Assembly (NCBI GenBank): GCA_914767715.1
Contig: OU612071.1
Span: 6,116,993 to 6,180,992, forward strand
Direction of reading: 5' to 3'
From: Membranipora membranacea
Taxonomy: Eukaryota; Bryozoa; Gymnolaemata; Cheilostomatida; Membraniporidae
Length of the DNA: 64,000 nt
The notes under the pieces are model-generated. The model searched no databases. It was not told the DNA's origin and saw only the letters and a program-made list of their open reading frames with translations. Shown piece after piece: positions 1 to 12,370 of this stretch (position 1 is its first letter; every line of letters starts with the position of its first letter). The position numbers were made by a program, and so were the translations under genes.

Positions 1-11
1 TGAGACCCCTT

Positions 12-266
12 CTGCCCACTGCTGGTAAAAAGCGTTATCTCATATTTTAATAATTCAGAGGTATCCAACTTTAGATTAAATTTCCTTGAGAGTAAACAAT
101 TATTAATTAGTTTACATTATCCCATTATGTCATGTCACTAATCCTTTATTTAATTTCCAAAAGAAGAACATTGTTGGGTAATTAGTTTTCATTTAAATAA
201 GGGATTAGTTTAATTGAGTTGAAATTATCAAAATATGAGATAACGCTTTTTACCAGCAGAGGGCAG
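12..266. mobile_element. MITE with 37-bp terminal inverted repeats and CCTT target duplication
   Basis: The left arm (12-48) begins CTGCCCACTGCTGGTAAAAA and is mirrored at 229-266, with one mismatch in the outer part. The element is flanked by CCTT at 8-11 and 267-270. A paralogous segment at 45253 onward has the same flanks with a single CCTT and no insertion, so both boundaries are confirmed by an empty site. It has no coding capacity. The superfamily is not assigned. Confidence 0.85.
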
Positions 267-1024
267 CCTTGTAGTGAGTTTTTAGCTGTCTGTACAGCTT
301 GTCAAAATTTCTTTCTATTCTGTCACGTTTCTACATCTCCTCCACACTTGCGTTTATAATTTGACTAATATCCTTATGATGTCAGGGCAGTTGTTTGTCA
401 ACAATATCTTGTTTGCGTACCTGCAATAGAATAAAATTTTGTTTACCACAAAGAAGAAGATTAGATTGGGACAAGGGACATTGAAACACTGGATATAGTA
501 ACTTTGATGTCTACTTGTGCGACATTGCATGGTTTTTGCTGATAATTGTATGTAACTATTGATTTTTTTATTTGACACCTCAAATATAAGGCGATTATGT
601 CATCAATGATTTGAATACTTATTTCATGATGACACAACTTCAGAATAATTGCTGATATGAATACAAAACACAATGCATGCTCTCCATACAGCTGTTATCA
701 TCTTTGGATGTCTGAATAAAGAAATTATTGGTTGGAAGTTTTGGAGCAGGTTTCTAAATTGTCACAACAAAACATTATTTAATTTAATAAAGCTGTGATA
801 AAGGCTTTCATGGTAACGTGAAAGGTAGGTAAGGAAATTAATATTTGGCTATTCTTAAAACTTGAAAACATGAATTTCAAAATGCAACATCCATCTGTGG
901 ACGGTTATGTTGCTTTATCTGTGCTAATGTCTGAAAGCATATGACATTTTGTTTCTGAGTTGTCCCAAATGTGAAGAGAGAAGATAACCCGAAACACAAC
1001 CCACAATTCATACTTGGGACATGT
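267..1024 (+). repeat. Duplicated segment, copy 1
   Basis: This sequence is paralogous to 45260-46302. Matching stretches include the polypyrimidine-like start, the 'cttatgatgtcagggca' block, 'caaatataaggcgattatgtcatca' and the block around 790-1000. The two copies differ by substitutions, small indels, the MITE at 12-266 (this copy only) and a SINE (other copy only). No convincing gene is seen in either copy. The short open frames here are not conserved between the copies. Confidence 0.8.
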
Positions 1025-1307
1025 AGCCAGTGAGTTTGGGACCGCTGGGGATTGCACATCAGCTGTCACATGACATTTGTTTTCACTATTATGCATGCGG
1101 TATACTTATTGTCTTCTCATGAATAAATTAGTGAATTTGCGAGACTATCATATATAAGTCTGATTTACTAGTTGATGATGATGATGATGATTGTATATCA
1201 ATGATCAAAAGGAGCCACTGAAATATCCTTAATTTGTCCTGCTGTTTTGTTGGCACAAGTATGGGGAGCCCTTTGTAAAAATTTGTCATGTCAATTAGAG
1301 CATTGCA

Positions 1308-1680
1308 TATGTGATATGCCAAGTTTTATACATGGCATACCAACTTTTATATGTTGCATGTCATAATTTATATATTTATGCCCACTTTTCCATGTTATAT
1401 GCCAATTCTAATGTCTGTTGCATCATCATTCATATGCGATATGCTGACATTCATGCATGCTATTCCAACATACATCCATGATATGCCACCTTTCATACAT
1501 GACATGTAATAATTTGTGTGTGATATGTTGAAATTCAAGCATGTCACATCAATATTCATGTTTGCTATGCCAAGATTTCTATTTTTGTTGATTCATGTAT
1601 CCCACTTGCTAGTTGTCTTCTCTCATTTATGTTATACCAACATTTATATGCGATATGTCAACACAAAAATTTATGTGGCA
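1308..1680. repeat. Degenerate minisatellite, unit about 30 bp
   Basis: A drifting motif of the type 'catg-gatatgcca-a-ttcat' recurs roughly every 30 bases across the interval, in diverged copies. No coding signal is seen. Confidence 0.6.
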
Positions 1681-2131
1681 TCAAGAATTGTCAGCGAGTC
1701 AACATGACAGACAATGAGAAGTTATCCTCACTTAGCAGTAGCCTGTGCTCCCACTATAATGTATAATAGAGAGAACGTTAGGTGTGCATTTCCTCGTTCA
1801 GTCTCAGCACGGATAGTGTCACCCATTCATCAATTTCCTGCAGTGCCAATCAACAACTCCTTGCTTTGATAAGGCCATGACAAATCACTTTTAGGTTTGT
1901 GTCAGGTCCCTTGTGGTCTTTCTCATTTACCCATGATTTTTGTGTCAATTTTATCACCTTCCTGGTCAGAGTCCAATATGGTTGGTGTGATACATATTTA
2001 ATATTGTACTGTAACTACTGTTACTTACTGAGTTACTGTACTGGTATGATTTTTTTTAGTTGTTAACTCAGCTACCTCCCAGCTACCTAAAGTGTGACTG
2101 TCATGGCCTAATGACATTACCACATATACCC

Positions 2132-2330
2132 CGCCACAGGCCCCCTGCAGCCCTGCCACACTCCCTATATGCCCACAGTCCACAGACAGCATTGATTTGA
2201 TGAGTTGCAGCCTTGTGTGTGTGTGTGTGTGTGGCAAATCAAATCAAATGTCAGTGACCTGCTGTCTGTGCACAGTCGGAATGTGGGCATCTAGGGAGCG
2301 TGGCAGGGCTGCAGGGGGCCTGTGGGTCTT
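2132..2330. repeat. Inverted repeat with (GT)n in the loop
   Basis: The GC-richer stretch 2132-2187 (ccacaggccccctgcagccc...) is repeated in inverse orientation at about 2262-2326 (...gggctgcagggggcctgtgg). The loop holds a (GT)n run at 2215-2233. It is probably a fold-back or MITE relic. No target duplication was recognised. Confidence 0.6.
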
Positions 2331-2680
2331 GCCGTGTCAATCGATAATATAATTATATTATAATTATATACCGCATATCACAATGTTATCTTTTGCAAGA
2401 ATCAATTAATAAATGTATCAAACTCACTCAATATGTCTCATCACTGTATCATAATAGATTAGATCTATGATTTCTGGAATTCTATTGGGAAAACCTTTAA
2501 CAGTATTGGGCAGAGTTGAAGTGCTCATCACTTTTGTGTGCGATTATCTCATCAGCAAGTAATACAATCTTCACTTACCCCAATCCTATAAAACTGCACA
2601 CATTTACAGTTGGAGTTATAGACCATAGTGCATCTAACTAAACCCAATAATCCTTGTTTTGATGGCTCCCTCAGGTCCCG

Positions 2681-2830
2681 ATGGCTGGTGCGTATAAGAT
2701 TGATGTCAGCTATGATCAGTTGCTGCAGTTGCTGACTGTCACACTACAAAGACGCCTGTTATTTTCAAATAAGTCGCCCCACACTGAACAGTATCATCAC
2801 CGATTACGAGCTTCAAGATCTCAGGCAATG
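2681..2830 (+). CDS. Possible first coding exon (50 codons) of an unidentified gene
   Basis: An open frame starts at ATG 2681 (MAGAYKIDVSYDQL...) and runs 50 codons to a good donor, ATG|gtaagt, at 2831. It has no recognised domain, but codon use looks coding. It lies 3.2 kb upstream of the integrase-core exon at 6052 on the same strand and could be its first exon. The phases do not match directly (phase 0 here, phase 2 at 6052), so at least one further exon would be needed. It may equally be an isolated chance frame. Confidence 0.35.
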
Positions 2831-3260
2831 GTAAGTTACTTCACTTTGTTAATTTCAGCTCTGTGAATTTGGTGTGTCAGTTGTAACCACAGCCACTCCT
2901 TTCAAGCTTGTTCGGAGGTTATCGTGTCTGTAGGCGGTCATTTAGGGATGGCTGTAGTTTGAATTGGCCTCTTTTAACCTTACCAAAAAACTTACCCAAA
3001 GCGACAAAAGCCAGCAAACATTGGGAATAACCTCAAAAAGGGTTTTTTCAACAGAAAAGAATTGAAATGCTTTTATTTTTCCTGTTGCAACTATGGAAAT
3101 AATAAAAATAACTTGAAAGTAGCCTACGGTATTAGAATCTATAGGTTGTACATTCGGGACTGACAGTTTGGTAATTTATAATGTACCGTGTAGTACAGTA
3201 GTTCAAATCCTGATAATCCAAAAACCCTGATATTTAGAACAAACATAGTCAGTCCAGGCC

Positions 3261-3360
3261 ATAGACCTAATATAAAAATTATTTTATTTATTTATATTAT
3301 ATAATATACTAGCATATATATATATAATATAAATAATAATTTTATTCATATAAGGTCTAT
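3261..3360. repeat. AT-rich fold-back (about 100 bp)
   Basis: 'atagacctaatat' at 3261 is mirrored by 'taaggtctat' ending at 3360, with AT-rich pairing between. It is a short MITE-like hairpin without coding content. Confidence 0.5.
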
Positions 3361-3502
3361 TGTCTCGGCTGAGCACACTGTAATTACCATCGCTTAAGTA
3401 AAACTTTCACCCATACTTTGAACATTTGACAGCTGACTTTTCAAAAACTAGCGAACAATTTCACATTTCTCTGAACAATCTTTCTCACCAGTCGGTAGTT
3501 GG

Positions 3503-4751
3503 CCCAGGGGGTCAACTCTCAAACAATCATACACCATGATCATGTTTATAATTCTTTTTATCCCCTACAACGTTTATGTGCTTCTGAAATCTACCCCCTT
3601 TAAGAAGAGTTGAGAGTCGTGATTGACCCCTAAGAGGATGATTGACGATCTACGCAAATTTTGACCAATTATTTTCAATTTTCTTCTTGGCGAGGTTAGT
3701 GTATTGTATGGAAATTCAAAGACCAACAACAACTCCATGAAAAATTTGTCACTAGGCATTTGAAGTTACATACTTTATACAGAAGAGAAGACAAGAACTG
3801 AAAGGTATATTGATTACTGCAGTGATTCGATCATGGATCCTGATCACTGGTTGCCATGACAGGGTAAGAAACCTAGGGAAATCTGGGATTGAATACAGCA
3901 CCAACAATCAGAAAAACTATGGTAGTTTTTGCAGGTTATCGTTGTATTAAGTCCCAGAAATCCCTGTTTTTTACTCACCAGTAATCGTTAGTAATCGATT
4001 ATGTAAAAGTCTGCATCTCCCTTATCAATCAGTACAGTTAGGATATCTTTGAGCCCTTCATTGTGCCCATTCATATAGCCACAGAACTTAATCGCATTAG
4101 CGGATCTGGACATTGAGCTAGTGGTAGAAATATTCTGTTTTCCATGACAATGCGCGATCCTCCCACATGAATTACTATCCCCAATATCATGGCCTTCTGT
4201 TGTAAATTGGGAAGCATGTTGATTCTGAGCCATTTATGGTTTTCCAGCTTTTTCCCAGCAGCCTACCGCCGTAGTTGATTCTGCTTAAGTGATAACTCTT
4301 AGCAACAGAAGCAGTAAACCTGTAAAACTGTTCCATTGTTTCAGTAAAATCCCTGTGTAGATAAATTGCATTTTTTCATGTTTTCTGGCAGTTATCCCTT
4401 CAATATGATTGAGGGGATAATTCCTACAGAAAATCGGTTTCATGATTTTTTGAGTCCCCCTCTGGCCCCGAGGGAAGAGAGAGTCTATGCTCCTTAAATC
4501 TCAACCCCAAATACACCACTAGTTGAACATATAGCATAACTCTAAAGAGAAATTTCGATTTGAAGTGGAAAAATACCCCCTACAAGTCAGCTATATGTGA
4601 ATTACACCATTTTTACTTGTGAGTATTCTGAAAACTTACCCTCTACAACTCCTGCTAAGAGGAGTTCCAAAACGTTTTAGGGGGGTCCCCCCCAAAACGA
4701 TCATAATAACATGATGATGGTGTATGATTGTTTTAGAGTTGACCCCCTGGG
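3503..4751. mobile_element. Non-autonomous TIR element, 8-bp target duplication (hAT-like)
   Basis: The ends CCCAGGGGGTCAACTCT... (3503) and ...AGAGTTGACCCCCTGGG (4751) are inverted repeats of about 40 bp. The element is flanked by an exact direct repeat GTAGTTGG at 3495-3502 and 4752-4759. An 8-bp duplication with CA-GG type termini fits hAT. The body (1,249 bp) has only short open frames: an 81-codon minus-strand frame at 3988-4233 has no recognised domain, so the element is probably non-autonomous. If 2681 and 6052 belong to one gene, it lies in their intron. Confidence 0.8.
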
Positions 4752-6051
4752 GTAGTTGGGTTCCTGGGCCATCCTACATGTAAAGTTTGCACTGCATTTG
4801 GATGGCAGGTTTATGAGTTAAATTGTTGGGTAATATGGCTGCGTGATTTTTTTTTACTTTGTTACCATGACAACAGATCTATCAGAGCATAAAAAATTTT
4901 TGTCTGTTGGATTATGTAAAAAAGCTCCCAGTGGGGATGCCTCTGCTCCTAACACACTTTCAACCACTGTTACACTGATCCTGTGCAAATGTTCATCTTT
5001 TATTATTCCATCTACCTGTAAGCATGGTTTGTTCGCAAAAAATACCAAGCATCATTGATATAGCTCAATTTTTAAACACTGGCTGGAAGCATTCTTCACT
5101 CACAGGATGTTTATAAATTAAGCTCCACTTTCCTAATGAGTGAAAGTCTAGGGTCATGTTGTTGCGTCATGCGCATTGATGTCATGTTAAATTCTGCTAA
5201 ATTGACAATACTTTTTCACAGACGTTGCTATACCTTAATGTGTGGTTATGTTCCAGCTAGCATCAGAAGAGGCTTAGACGCAAAGACTAGGCACCTGGTA
5301 CCAAGTCTCCGTGCTCTCATTGTGATATCTTGTTCATCGCACCAGCATTTAGGTGCGCGTGTGGTATAAAAGTTATCATAATGTGAACGCAGAGACTTCG
5401 CACTATACGCATTATGTCTCTGAGCCTAAATCTGTACAGACTAGGTGGAAAACAAATCAATCAAACATATCCATCCTTATGAAAATCAATATCTACACTG
5501 ACACTCTCCAAAAGAGGAAGTGTAGTGCTAATTCTTATCAACTTTGACCCTGGTGTGAGACAGACTAACAAAACACCTGGATTAGTTGAAATGTGTGGAA
5601 CTATTGGAACGTCTTGCTGGAACAGATATCATCAGCTGCATTCCAATGACACGCTAATTGATGATTTTCAGATAATTGTTTGAATTCTCTAGGCTCCCCA
5701 TTGTGCTCTCTATAAACTTGAGTGGAGGGCAGAAACTTGTCTGTTTTACTTAAATTGCAAGTTTCTCTCGCACAGTGTTAATTTTGGTTGAGTATCACCA
5801 ACATTTTATTGTCATATGGAAACCCTGTAGATTCCCAAATTTGCAACAAATTAATTTTTAAGCAGCATTTTTCAGTATGACTGTTGAACTGTACCTCTCA
5901 TTGCCCGGAAAAGTGTCAAATTCAATATTTTACATTTTCATGTGCGATCGTAAGAGCACTAACCACATGCACATTCAAAACTCCCGGTTCTGTTATGGCA
6001 TGTTATACCATAGACTATTTTCACATACTATTCACAACAATTTTGTTGCAG

Positions 6052-6300
6052 GGCAAGGCTAACTGATGCGGAACTAGACGACATTACTGAGAAAGCAATG
6101 GTGAAATTGCCGGGCATCGGAGAACGCATGCTTAGGGGCCACTTCAGGTCATTAGGTCACAGAGTGCAACGGCGCCGACTCAGGGAGTCAATTAAACGTG
6201 TTGATCCGATTGGTGTTGAGCAGCGCCGTGAGAATTTACAACGCAGGATCACCAGGCGTGTTTACAATGTCCCACATCCTCACTATATCTGGCACATTGA
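6052..6300 (+). CDS. Integrase-core-domain protein, exon truncated by assembly gap
   Basis: After the acceptor 'tttgttgcag', the frame GCA AGG CTA... encodes about 83 residues. They include a helix-rich segment with many arginines (RSLGHRVQRRRLRESIKRVD) and end in RRVYNVPHPHYIWHID just before the N run. The HTH-like region followed by Y-x-V-P-x-P-x-x-x-W-H-I-D is the N-terminal boundary of the DDE integrase core in a family of transposon-derived proteins found in cnidarians, fish and other animals (established knowledge). In that family the aspartate of WHID is the first acidic residue of the core. The rest of the catalytic core would lie in the gap, but nothing after 6500 continues the frame convincingly. 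It is either a retained host gene or a pseudogene fragment. Confidence 0.7.
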
Positions 6301-6500
6301 NNNNNNNNNNNNNNNNNNNNNNNNNNNNNNNNNNNNNNNNNNNNNNNNNNNNNNNNNNNNNNNNNNNNNNNNNNNNNNNNNNNNNNNNNNNNNNNNNNNN
6401 NNNNNNNNNNNNNNNNNNNNNNNNNNNNNNNNNNNNNNNNNNNNNNNNNNNNNNNNNNNNNNNNNNNNNNNNNNNNNNNNNNNNNNNNNNNNNNNNNNNN
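6301..6500. other. Assembly gap (200 N)
   Basis: A run of exactly 200 undetermined bases, probably an arbitrary gap size. It truncates the integrase-core exon. Confidence 1.
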
Positions 6501-8945
6501 GTCTAGCACAATATTTGAGTGACAAAAATTACAACATTGATTATTGTGAAAACTGATAAAGAGATATAAGTGGCTCCTATTCTTGTCTTTACAAGACAAT
6601 AGTCTTAAGAAAAATGTCTTTGTATAGAATAGATTGCGGGGTGGGGGGCAAATCTCAAATTATCCAACACTAATGAAAGTGTTGGATCTTAGCTAGATTT
6701 TAAAGGCACCTGATCAGTTAGGGGCAACTTTTGACATAACTAATGGTGGATGGCTGGGAAGAAGATACTCCCTACATTTGAGAGCTCATATAACACCATG
6801 CAAAGCTACTGGCTAGATGTTTTGAGGCCACAACGCTCTATTTAGATTTTTTAATGGTGGCGCTGCTGGGCAAAGCTGTGTGAGCAGTTGTTTAACCTGT
6901 ATTTCAGCTGCAGACAACAAGAAACTCTAGTGCAGCAGTTCTATGTCTGTCGGCTTCATTGGCCAAATAGTGAACTCCGCTGAAACTTTAGTGCAACAAT
7001 TCTTTGTCTTTTGGCTGAGGAGCGAACTCCTAAGTGATGTTCACCTAATAGCATGGATTTGATTAAATATGCCATCATGTTTTGATTTGGCCTTGTTCCG
7101 ATATCAATGTTCTAACAAGGTTTATGTTTACAAACAATATTGAAGTTGAAAGTTGAAAGGACTGTTGTATGACAGTAAATGACGTATATGCAAGGATTAA
7201 AGGTGGAGCCTTAAATTAAACCACAAATTTTAAATCTGAGAGAGAGAGAGAGAGAGAGATATTTCAGTAATTATTAGTTTAATTATATTTAAAATACTCA
7301 CTATTATGGCAGAGTTTTTAAATCAAAATAAAAAATACTATATTTACTGAGAAAATATTATATGAATATATATGAATCATTCACATGATACAATCAATAC
7401 TATGAGGATCAGGTGAGTGATGTCACAGCTCTGATGAATTGCTAGGTATGAGGTGAGTGATGTCACTAGGCGGGAAATTTCACACATGACCAAAGTTGGA
7501 ACATGACACTCTATGTGACTGTGAACATTTGGGCAACTTTGGGCAAATGTGGATTTCAAGTTAAGTTCCTCTTTAAGTTGAATTATGTTTGATGTTAAAC
7601 TTGATAAGAATTAAAAGGCATGCTCTTGAGTCAAGTGTTTGATCTCGAAATAAATGAGATCGCAATTATGTAAATAAGTCTGTGTCACATAGTGAGAATC
7701 ATCATACCGAGCTCGTGAGCACAGATCTCAGTAGCGGAGAGTTAATGTGGTGACTCAATAACCCAGAATCCCACATCTTTTCTTGGCGAAGCAAAGTCAC
7801 TGACAATGTGGTGTGTAGTGGCGAAGTAGTTCGACAGTGTTTATTCAAGGTTTCAAGAAGTAGGACATACACTTATTTGAAGCATATTATGATGCATTAG
7901 TATGATGGGTGTGCAATGATTGCGTGTAAATAGACTTGTATTTTCCTGTACTGTAACAATGTTTGTATGTGCCTCCTATTCAAAAAGTTCACAAATCAAC
8001 AACCAGATTTATGAAACCTAAATTAGTTACATTTAGAAAACACAGCAAGAACTCAATACTGTACTGTACTTATCTAAAGCACCGTCAAGCTTGGAGTTTC
8101 TGTGTCTGAAGTTTGCCATTGTTCAGCCATAATTAACCGTGTGAAGTGTGATTTATACCCAAAAAGAAACATCATATACTCCAGGAGAATTCATGATTTC
8201 ATGAGTTTTATCACGTTGCATGTTTTTATTGTTTCAGGCAGCACGGAAAAAGACATTGGAATGGGATTGCTGGTGATTGCGGTCCTAAAAGAATGTTACC
8301 TGCACCTTTGCATTTTCACTAACAGGCCTTGTCCATTTAGGGTGCATCTATTTTCTGAGTGCATGTCACACTCGGCCAATGTATGGTTTGGATAAAATAA
8401 GTTTTAAAAAAACAATTATTAGATGGTACTCCAAAAAAATTTGCAAACAGAAGCTTATCAATATTGGTTCCTTGTCTACTATTAATGGCAATGTTTGTGG
8501 GTAGTAATTAAACATACATGATTGTATATCGATCAATTGTTTTTGTCAGGTTTTCACAACTTATGTACCTGTTTATGTGAATTGTTATATCATTGACTAC
8601 TCATTCATTCATTCATTTTACTACCTGAAGACATGACAATGACAATGTGTCCCTCTCACTCCTTGGATGCACTACCAAGTAGCAAATGGCGCTATAACTT
8701 AACTTAATCTCTTTCGATTAAAATGGTGATGTAGCGGTATATCCCGTGTCTCTGCTAATAGTTGCATGACTATGAGCCTTGAAGAAAAATCTTTTTTTTT
8801 TGGCTTTGGATCTCTCATGTTTTTGCTATTTTGAAGACTGAGTTGAGTAACATGTATCATATTTCGCAAAAGGTCTCTGTCTGTGCATGTTTTTGCTTCC
8901 ATTGGCAGTTGGAGATCTCCATTCCTGTAAATTGTAAATGGTGTC
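6501..8945. other. No gene recognised; short direct repeats
   Basis: This is AT-rich sequence. A direct repeat around 6919-7030 has two copies of 'gaaact-tagtgca-ca-ttct'. There is also a (GA)n run at 7238-7258 and a short hairpin at 6660-6687 (atccaacac/gtgttggat). The 97-codon frame at 8102-8395 shows no domain and no clear splice context. Confidence 0.5.
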
Positions 8946-9171
8946 TGTTTATTTTGTGTTTTGTTGGTTGTATATAAATCAAGCTGTTTGATTCGTTGTT
9001 GGAGCGTGTACATTTATTATGTGACCATTGTGTCAATGACTTATAAATGACTGTATATCAACTGTACATCAACTGATTATAATTGTGATGGCATGCCTTA
9101 TTTATACTATCAGCAGCATGCTAAATGAGCACGTGACTTAATTAGTGGTCACTGCATATGAGGACACAACA
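8946..9171 (-). repeat. 3' LTR
   Basis: This is the downstream LTR in element orientation, 226 bp, with TG...CA ends. It is flanked outside by the GTGTC target duplication and inside by a purine tract (GAGGAAAAGAGGGA on the minus strand). Confidence 0.95.
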
Positions 9172-9185
9172 TCCCTCTTTTCCTC
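9172..9185 (-). other. Polypurine tract
   Basis: On the minus strand, GAGGAAAAGAGGGA lies directly before the 3' LTR. This is the usual plus-strand primer position in LTR elements. Confidence 0.75.
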
Positions 9186-9754
9186 ATTAAACTCGAATGA
9201 GTAATTATCTGAAAACTTTACATACAAAAAGCGAGCATAAAATATTACAGCAACATAAATGTCTTATTTATACAATTTGTCAGCAATAATATATTTTAGT
9301 ATGTAAATGATATGTCAATGGAATCTCTTTATAGTGTAGAGATGTTCAGAGTCAATTGCGGCCAGCAGCTACCGTGCCATCCTTGCCTCAAAAAAACCAT
9401 AATCTGTTTATGGGAAAATAGAGAACAAGCACCACTGATATTCGCGTTGTCAGCGGGGGTAGGATTTGCCTTGGCATGAAACCGCAGGAGTTCACTCTCC
9501 TTTCTACTCTGTTGTGCTGCAGTGCATCGGGCACTTTTGACATGACGTATGAGGCTGAGTTCCTTGATAATACATGTAGCAGAAGCCGTAGTAATCCTTG
9601 AGACTGCTTAGATAGTTAGTGTATCTGTCTGGAGTGTTCTTATGGCGTGGCGATCTTCTGACACTATTTTCCCTCTTTTCTTCCTCTGCGGTGCCTACGA
9701 TACCGGCATCTACAAAAGAAGAGTGTATGATTTCATGGGTTCTCTTGTAGGGTC

Positions 9755-10870
9755 TCAGATGGGAACTGTTACGGACATATATCGTCCATCTGAGGATCGT
9801 ACAGTTACTTGTGACCCATTTTTGTTCACTACTACATAAATATCATTGTAGTAGCGGGTGTCAGTTTTTTGTAAAATTTGATCTCTGATGAGTAAAACTT
9901 CATCACCGATAGAAATACTAGAGTTTGCAGCCTTGCGCTTACGGTCAGTGTATTCTTTTACTTTAGCCTTATATTCAGCGTCATGCTGTCTGACCTGAAT
10001 ATCATCTAACTTACTATCATTATCATACATGGGTAATTTGGTACGCAGCTTACGACCAAATAATAATTCTGCTGGACTCTTACCAGTCGCAGGATGGGGT
10101 GTATTTCTATAAGAAAATAAATACTTGTGGAGTTCACTCCCCCAATCTTTTCCTGTAGTCACGGCTATTTTAAGCCTTTTCTTTATGGACTTCATCGATG
10201 ATTCAACAAGACCATTACCTTGAGGCCACTTAGGTGTACCCCTGCTGTGTTTAATTGCCAAATTCTCACAGAATTTCCTAAAATCCTCCGAGATGAAAGC
10301 TGGTCCTGAATCACTTTTCAAGTACTGTGGGATTCCATGAGTTTGAAAAACTTCATCTATTGCTTTTAGTGTGGTTGCAGCACTGGTCGATTTCACCAGA
10401 ATGCACTCAAAATACCTACTATAATAGTCAATAACAACAAGCAACTACTGGCTAGAATGACCAAATGGACCAAAATAATCTACCGCAACTTCCTTCCATG
10501 GCGCTGTTGGGAGGTCAGAACTCAACATCGGTTCCGGAGAACTTGGTTTACCTACTAATTGACACTCATGACATGCTGTGATGTGTTTGTCCACATCGCT
10601 ATCAATGTTTGACCACCAAACCTTAGTCCTCAAATTCCTCTTAGTACTAACAATCCCTAGATGTCCTGTATGAGCCAAATTTAAAACATGTGGTCTGAGT
10701 TGAGAGGGTATGACTATTCTGCTGCCTCTCAATACTAGGTTTCCTATCACACACAATTCACCACTAATTAGCTTATACGACTTTGATATACCACAAACAT
10801 CAAAATTATTCGAATTTATGCATTTCCTAACAATGGATAATTCCTCGTCGTCTAAAGAAATTTTCTCTAT
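9755..10870 (-). pseudogene. Retrotransposon integrase domain
   Basis: This is the C-terminal part of Pol. The first segment (10445-10756 and upstream) carries the HHCC zinc site (HTGHLG ... CHECQ) and the first catalytic Asp in VAVDYFGPF. The second segment (9755-10444) carries LKSDSGPAF with the second Asp and NGLVESS with the catalytic Glu, followed by a C-terminal region with YRNTPH. An in-frame TAG at 10445-10447 separates the segments, and another TAG at 10871-10873 separates this domain from RNase H. The reading frame ends with TGA at 9755-9757. Confidence 0.9.
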
Positions 10871-11531
10871 CTATTTAGCGGTCATAGCTCTAGGTACAGA
10901 ATTTAAAGCTACAAATCTAACATATGCTTCAGCCTTGTTTGCGAGAGACAAATCACAAACTTTACTTGCTGAGAGCCTTGAGAGAGGGTCTGCTACGTTT
11001 TTGCTACCTGGCCAATAAACTACAGTGTAATCATATGGCATAAGACGTAACACCCAGCGTTCAATCCTAGCACATTGTTTTGAACGCGGACCATAAATAA
11101 CCTTCAGTGGCTCATGGGCTGTAACCAAATCGAACTTATTGCCTATCAAATATGGCTTGAATCTTTCACATGCCCACACCAAACTTAGAGCTTCCCTTTC
11201 AGTCTGATGGTATCTAGATTCAACATCACTCAAACTTCTCGATGCATAGCTAATAACCCGTGGTCCATCCTCCTGATCCTGGATAAGAACAGCACCTAAA
11301 CCAAAAGGACTTGCATCAGCTACCACCTAAGTCGGATATTTTAGATCAAAATAACCTAAAGTGTCACTACTGGCTAGACTTTTCTTCACTTTCTCAAATG
11401 CTAATATCTGCTCTTGGTTGAGAACAAATTTTTCTTTGACACCTTTCTGCTTGCCATCTGCTGGCTGCTTTTTCAGTCTGCGCAGTGGTTCTGTCTTGGT
11501 CGAGAAATCTGGTATGAACTTGCTACAATAA
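10871..11531 (-). pseudogene. Retrotransposon RNase H domain and connection
   Basis: VADASPFGLGAVL, SYASRSLSD, YHQTEREAL and the tail YWPGSKNVADPLSR are the standard landmarks of gypsy-type RNase H (DASxxGxGAVL, then TEREALA, then N-ADALSR). A TAG at 11327-11329 lies a few codons before the DASP box. The upstream connection to reverse transcriptase is in another frame after a homopolymer length change near 11545. Confidence 0.9.
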
Positions 11532-12299
11532 TTAGCTAATCCTAAAAAAAGAACGCAACTCCTCTATGCATGTTGGTTCCTTAGCGTTTACTATAGCATC
11601 AACTTTACCAGCCATCGGATCGATGCCCTTTGCTGATAGTTTATGACCTACAAATTCTAACTCATCAACACCAAATGTACACTTCTGCCCGTTGAGTGTC
11701 AATCCTGCTGATTTGAGCCTGTCCAGAACCTGTATCAATCTAGCATCATGCTCAGCTCTGTCTGAGCCATGTATAATAATATCATCAGCGAGGTTTGCTA
11801 CACCTGGAATGCCTTGAATCAATCTATGAATCTCTGCATAAAATTTCTCTGGAGCCATAGAGCAACCATAAAATAACCTCTTATATCGGTATAAGCCAAT
11901 GTGACAACTGAATGTTGTGATATCCCTTGAATCGGGATGCAGCGCAAATTGAGTGAAACCTTCCTTCATGTCTAACTTGCTGAAAACCTTGCTGCCATTC
12001 ATATCCTGTAATAAATCATCAACAGTCGGCATGGGATGTCTTTCCCTAATAATTGCCTGGTTTGCCCTACGCATATCAACGCATAGCCTAATATCACCAT
12101 TAGCCTTAGGTACAGAAATCAAAGGTGAAATCCACTGTGTAGGCTCTGCTACTACCTCTATGATATCTGATTTAACTAGCTGTTCTAGTTTAGCCTCTAC
12201 TTTACTCCTCAGTGCGAATGGAACGCGATTATATGGTTGACACACTGGAGCTACATTAGGATCTATTCCTATTTTTATATCTGGGCCTTTGAATTAACC
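11532..12299 (-). pseudogene. Retrotransposon reverse transcriptase
   Basis: It carries the RT blocks SPLISVPKANGDIRLCVDMR, FSKLDMKEGF, FALHPDSRDITTF, the catalytic box LADDII (in place of the usual YADD/YVDD), and FVGHKLSAKGI. A TAA at 12294-12296 interrupts the same frame before the conserved VCQPYNRVP start. The frame ends prematurely because a run of seven T (minus strand, near 11545) appears one base too long. Confidence 0.92.
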
Positions 12300-12370
12300 T
12301 ACGCCTGAAAATAAATTCTTATAGTTATCTAGCAGACTACCGTAATTACCAACATTACCGGTATTAGAGT

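Noticed and set aside
6098-6599. Open frames crossing the N run
   Set aside because: Their length comes from undetermined bases. Only 6052-6300 has supporting residues.
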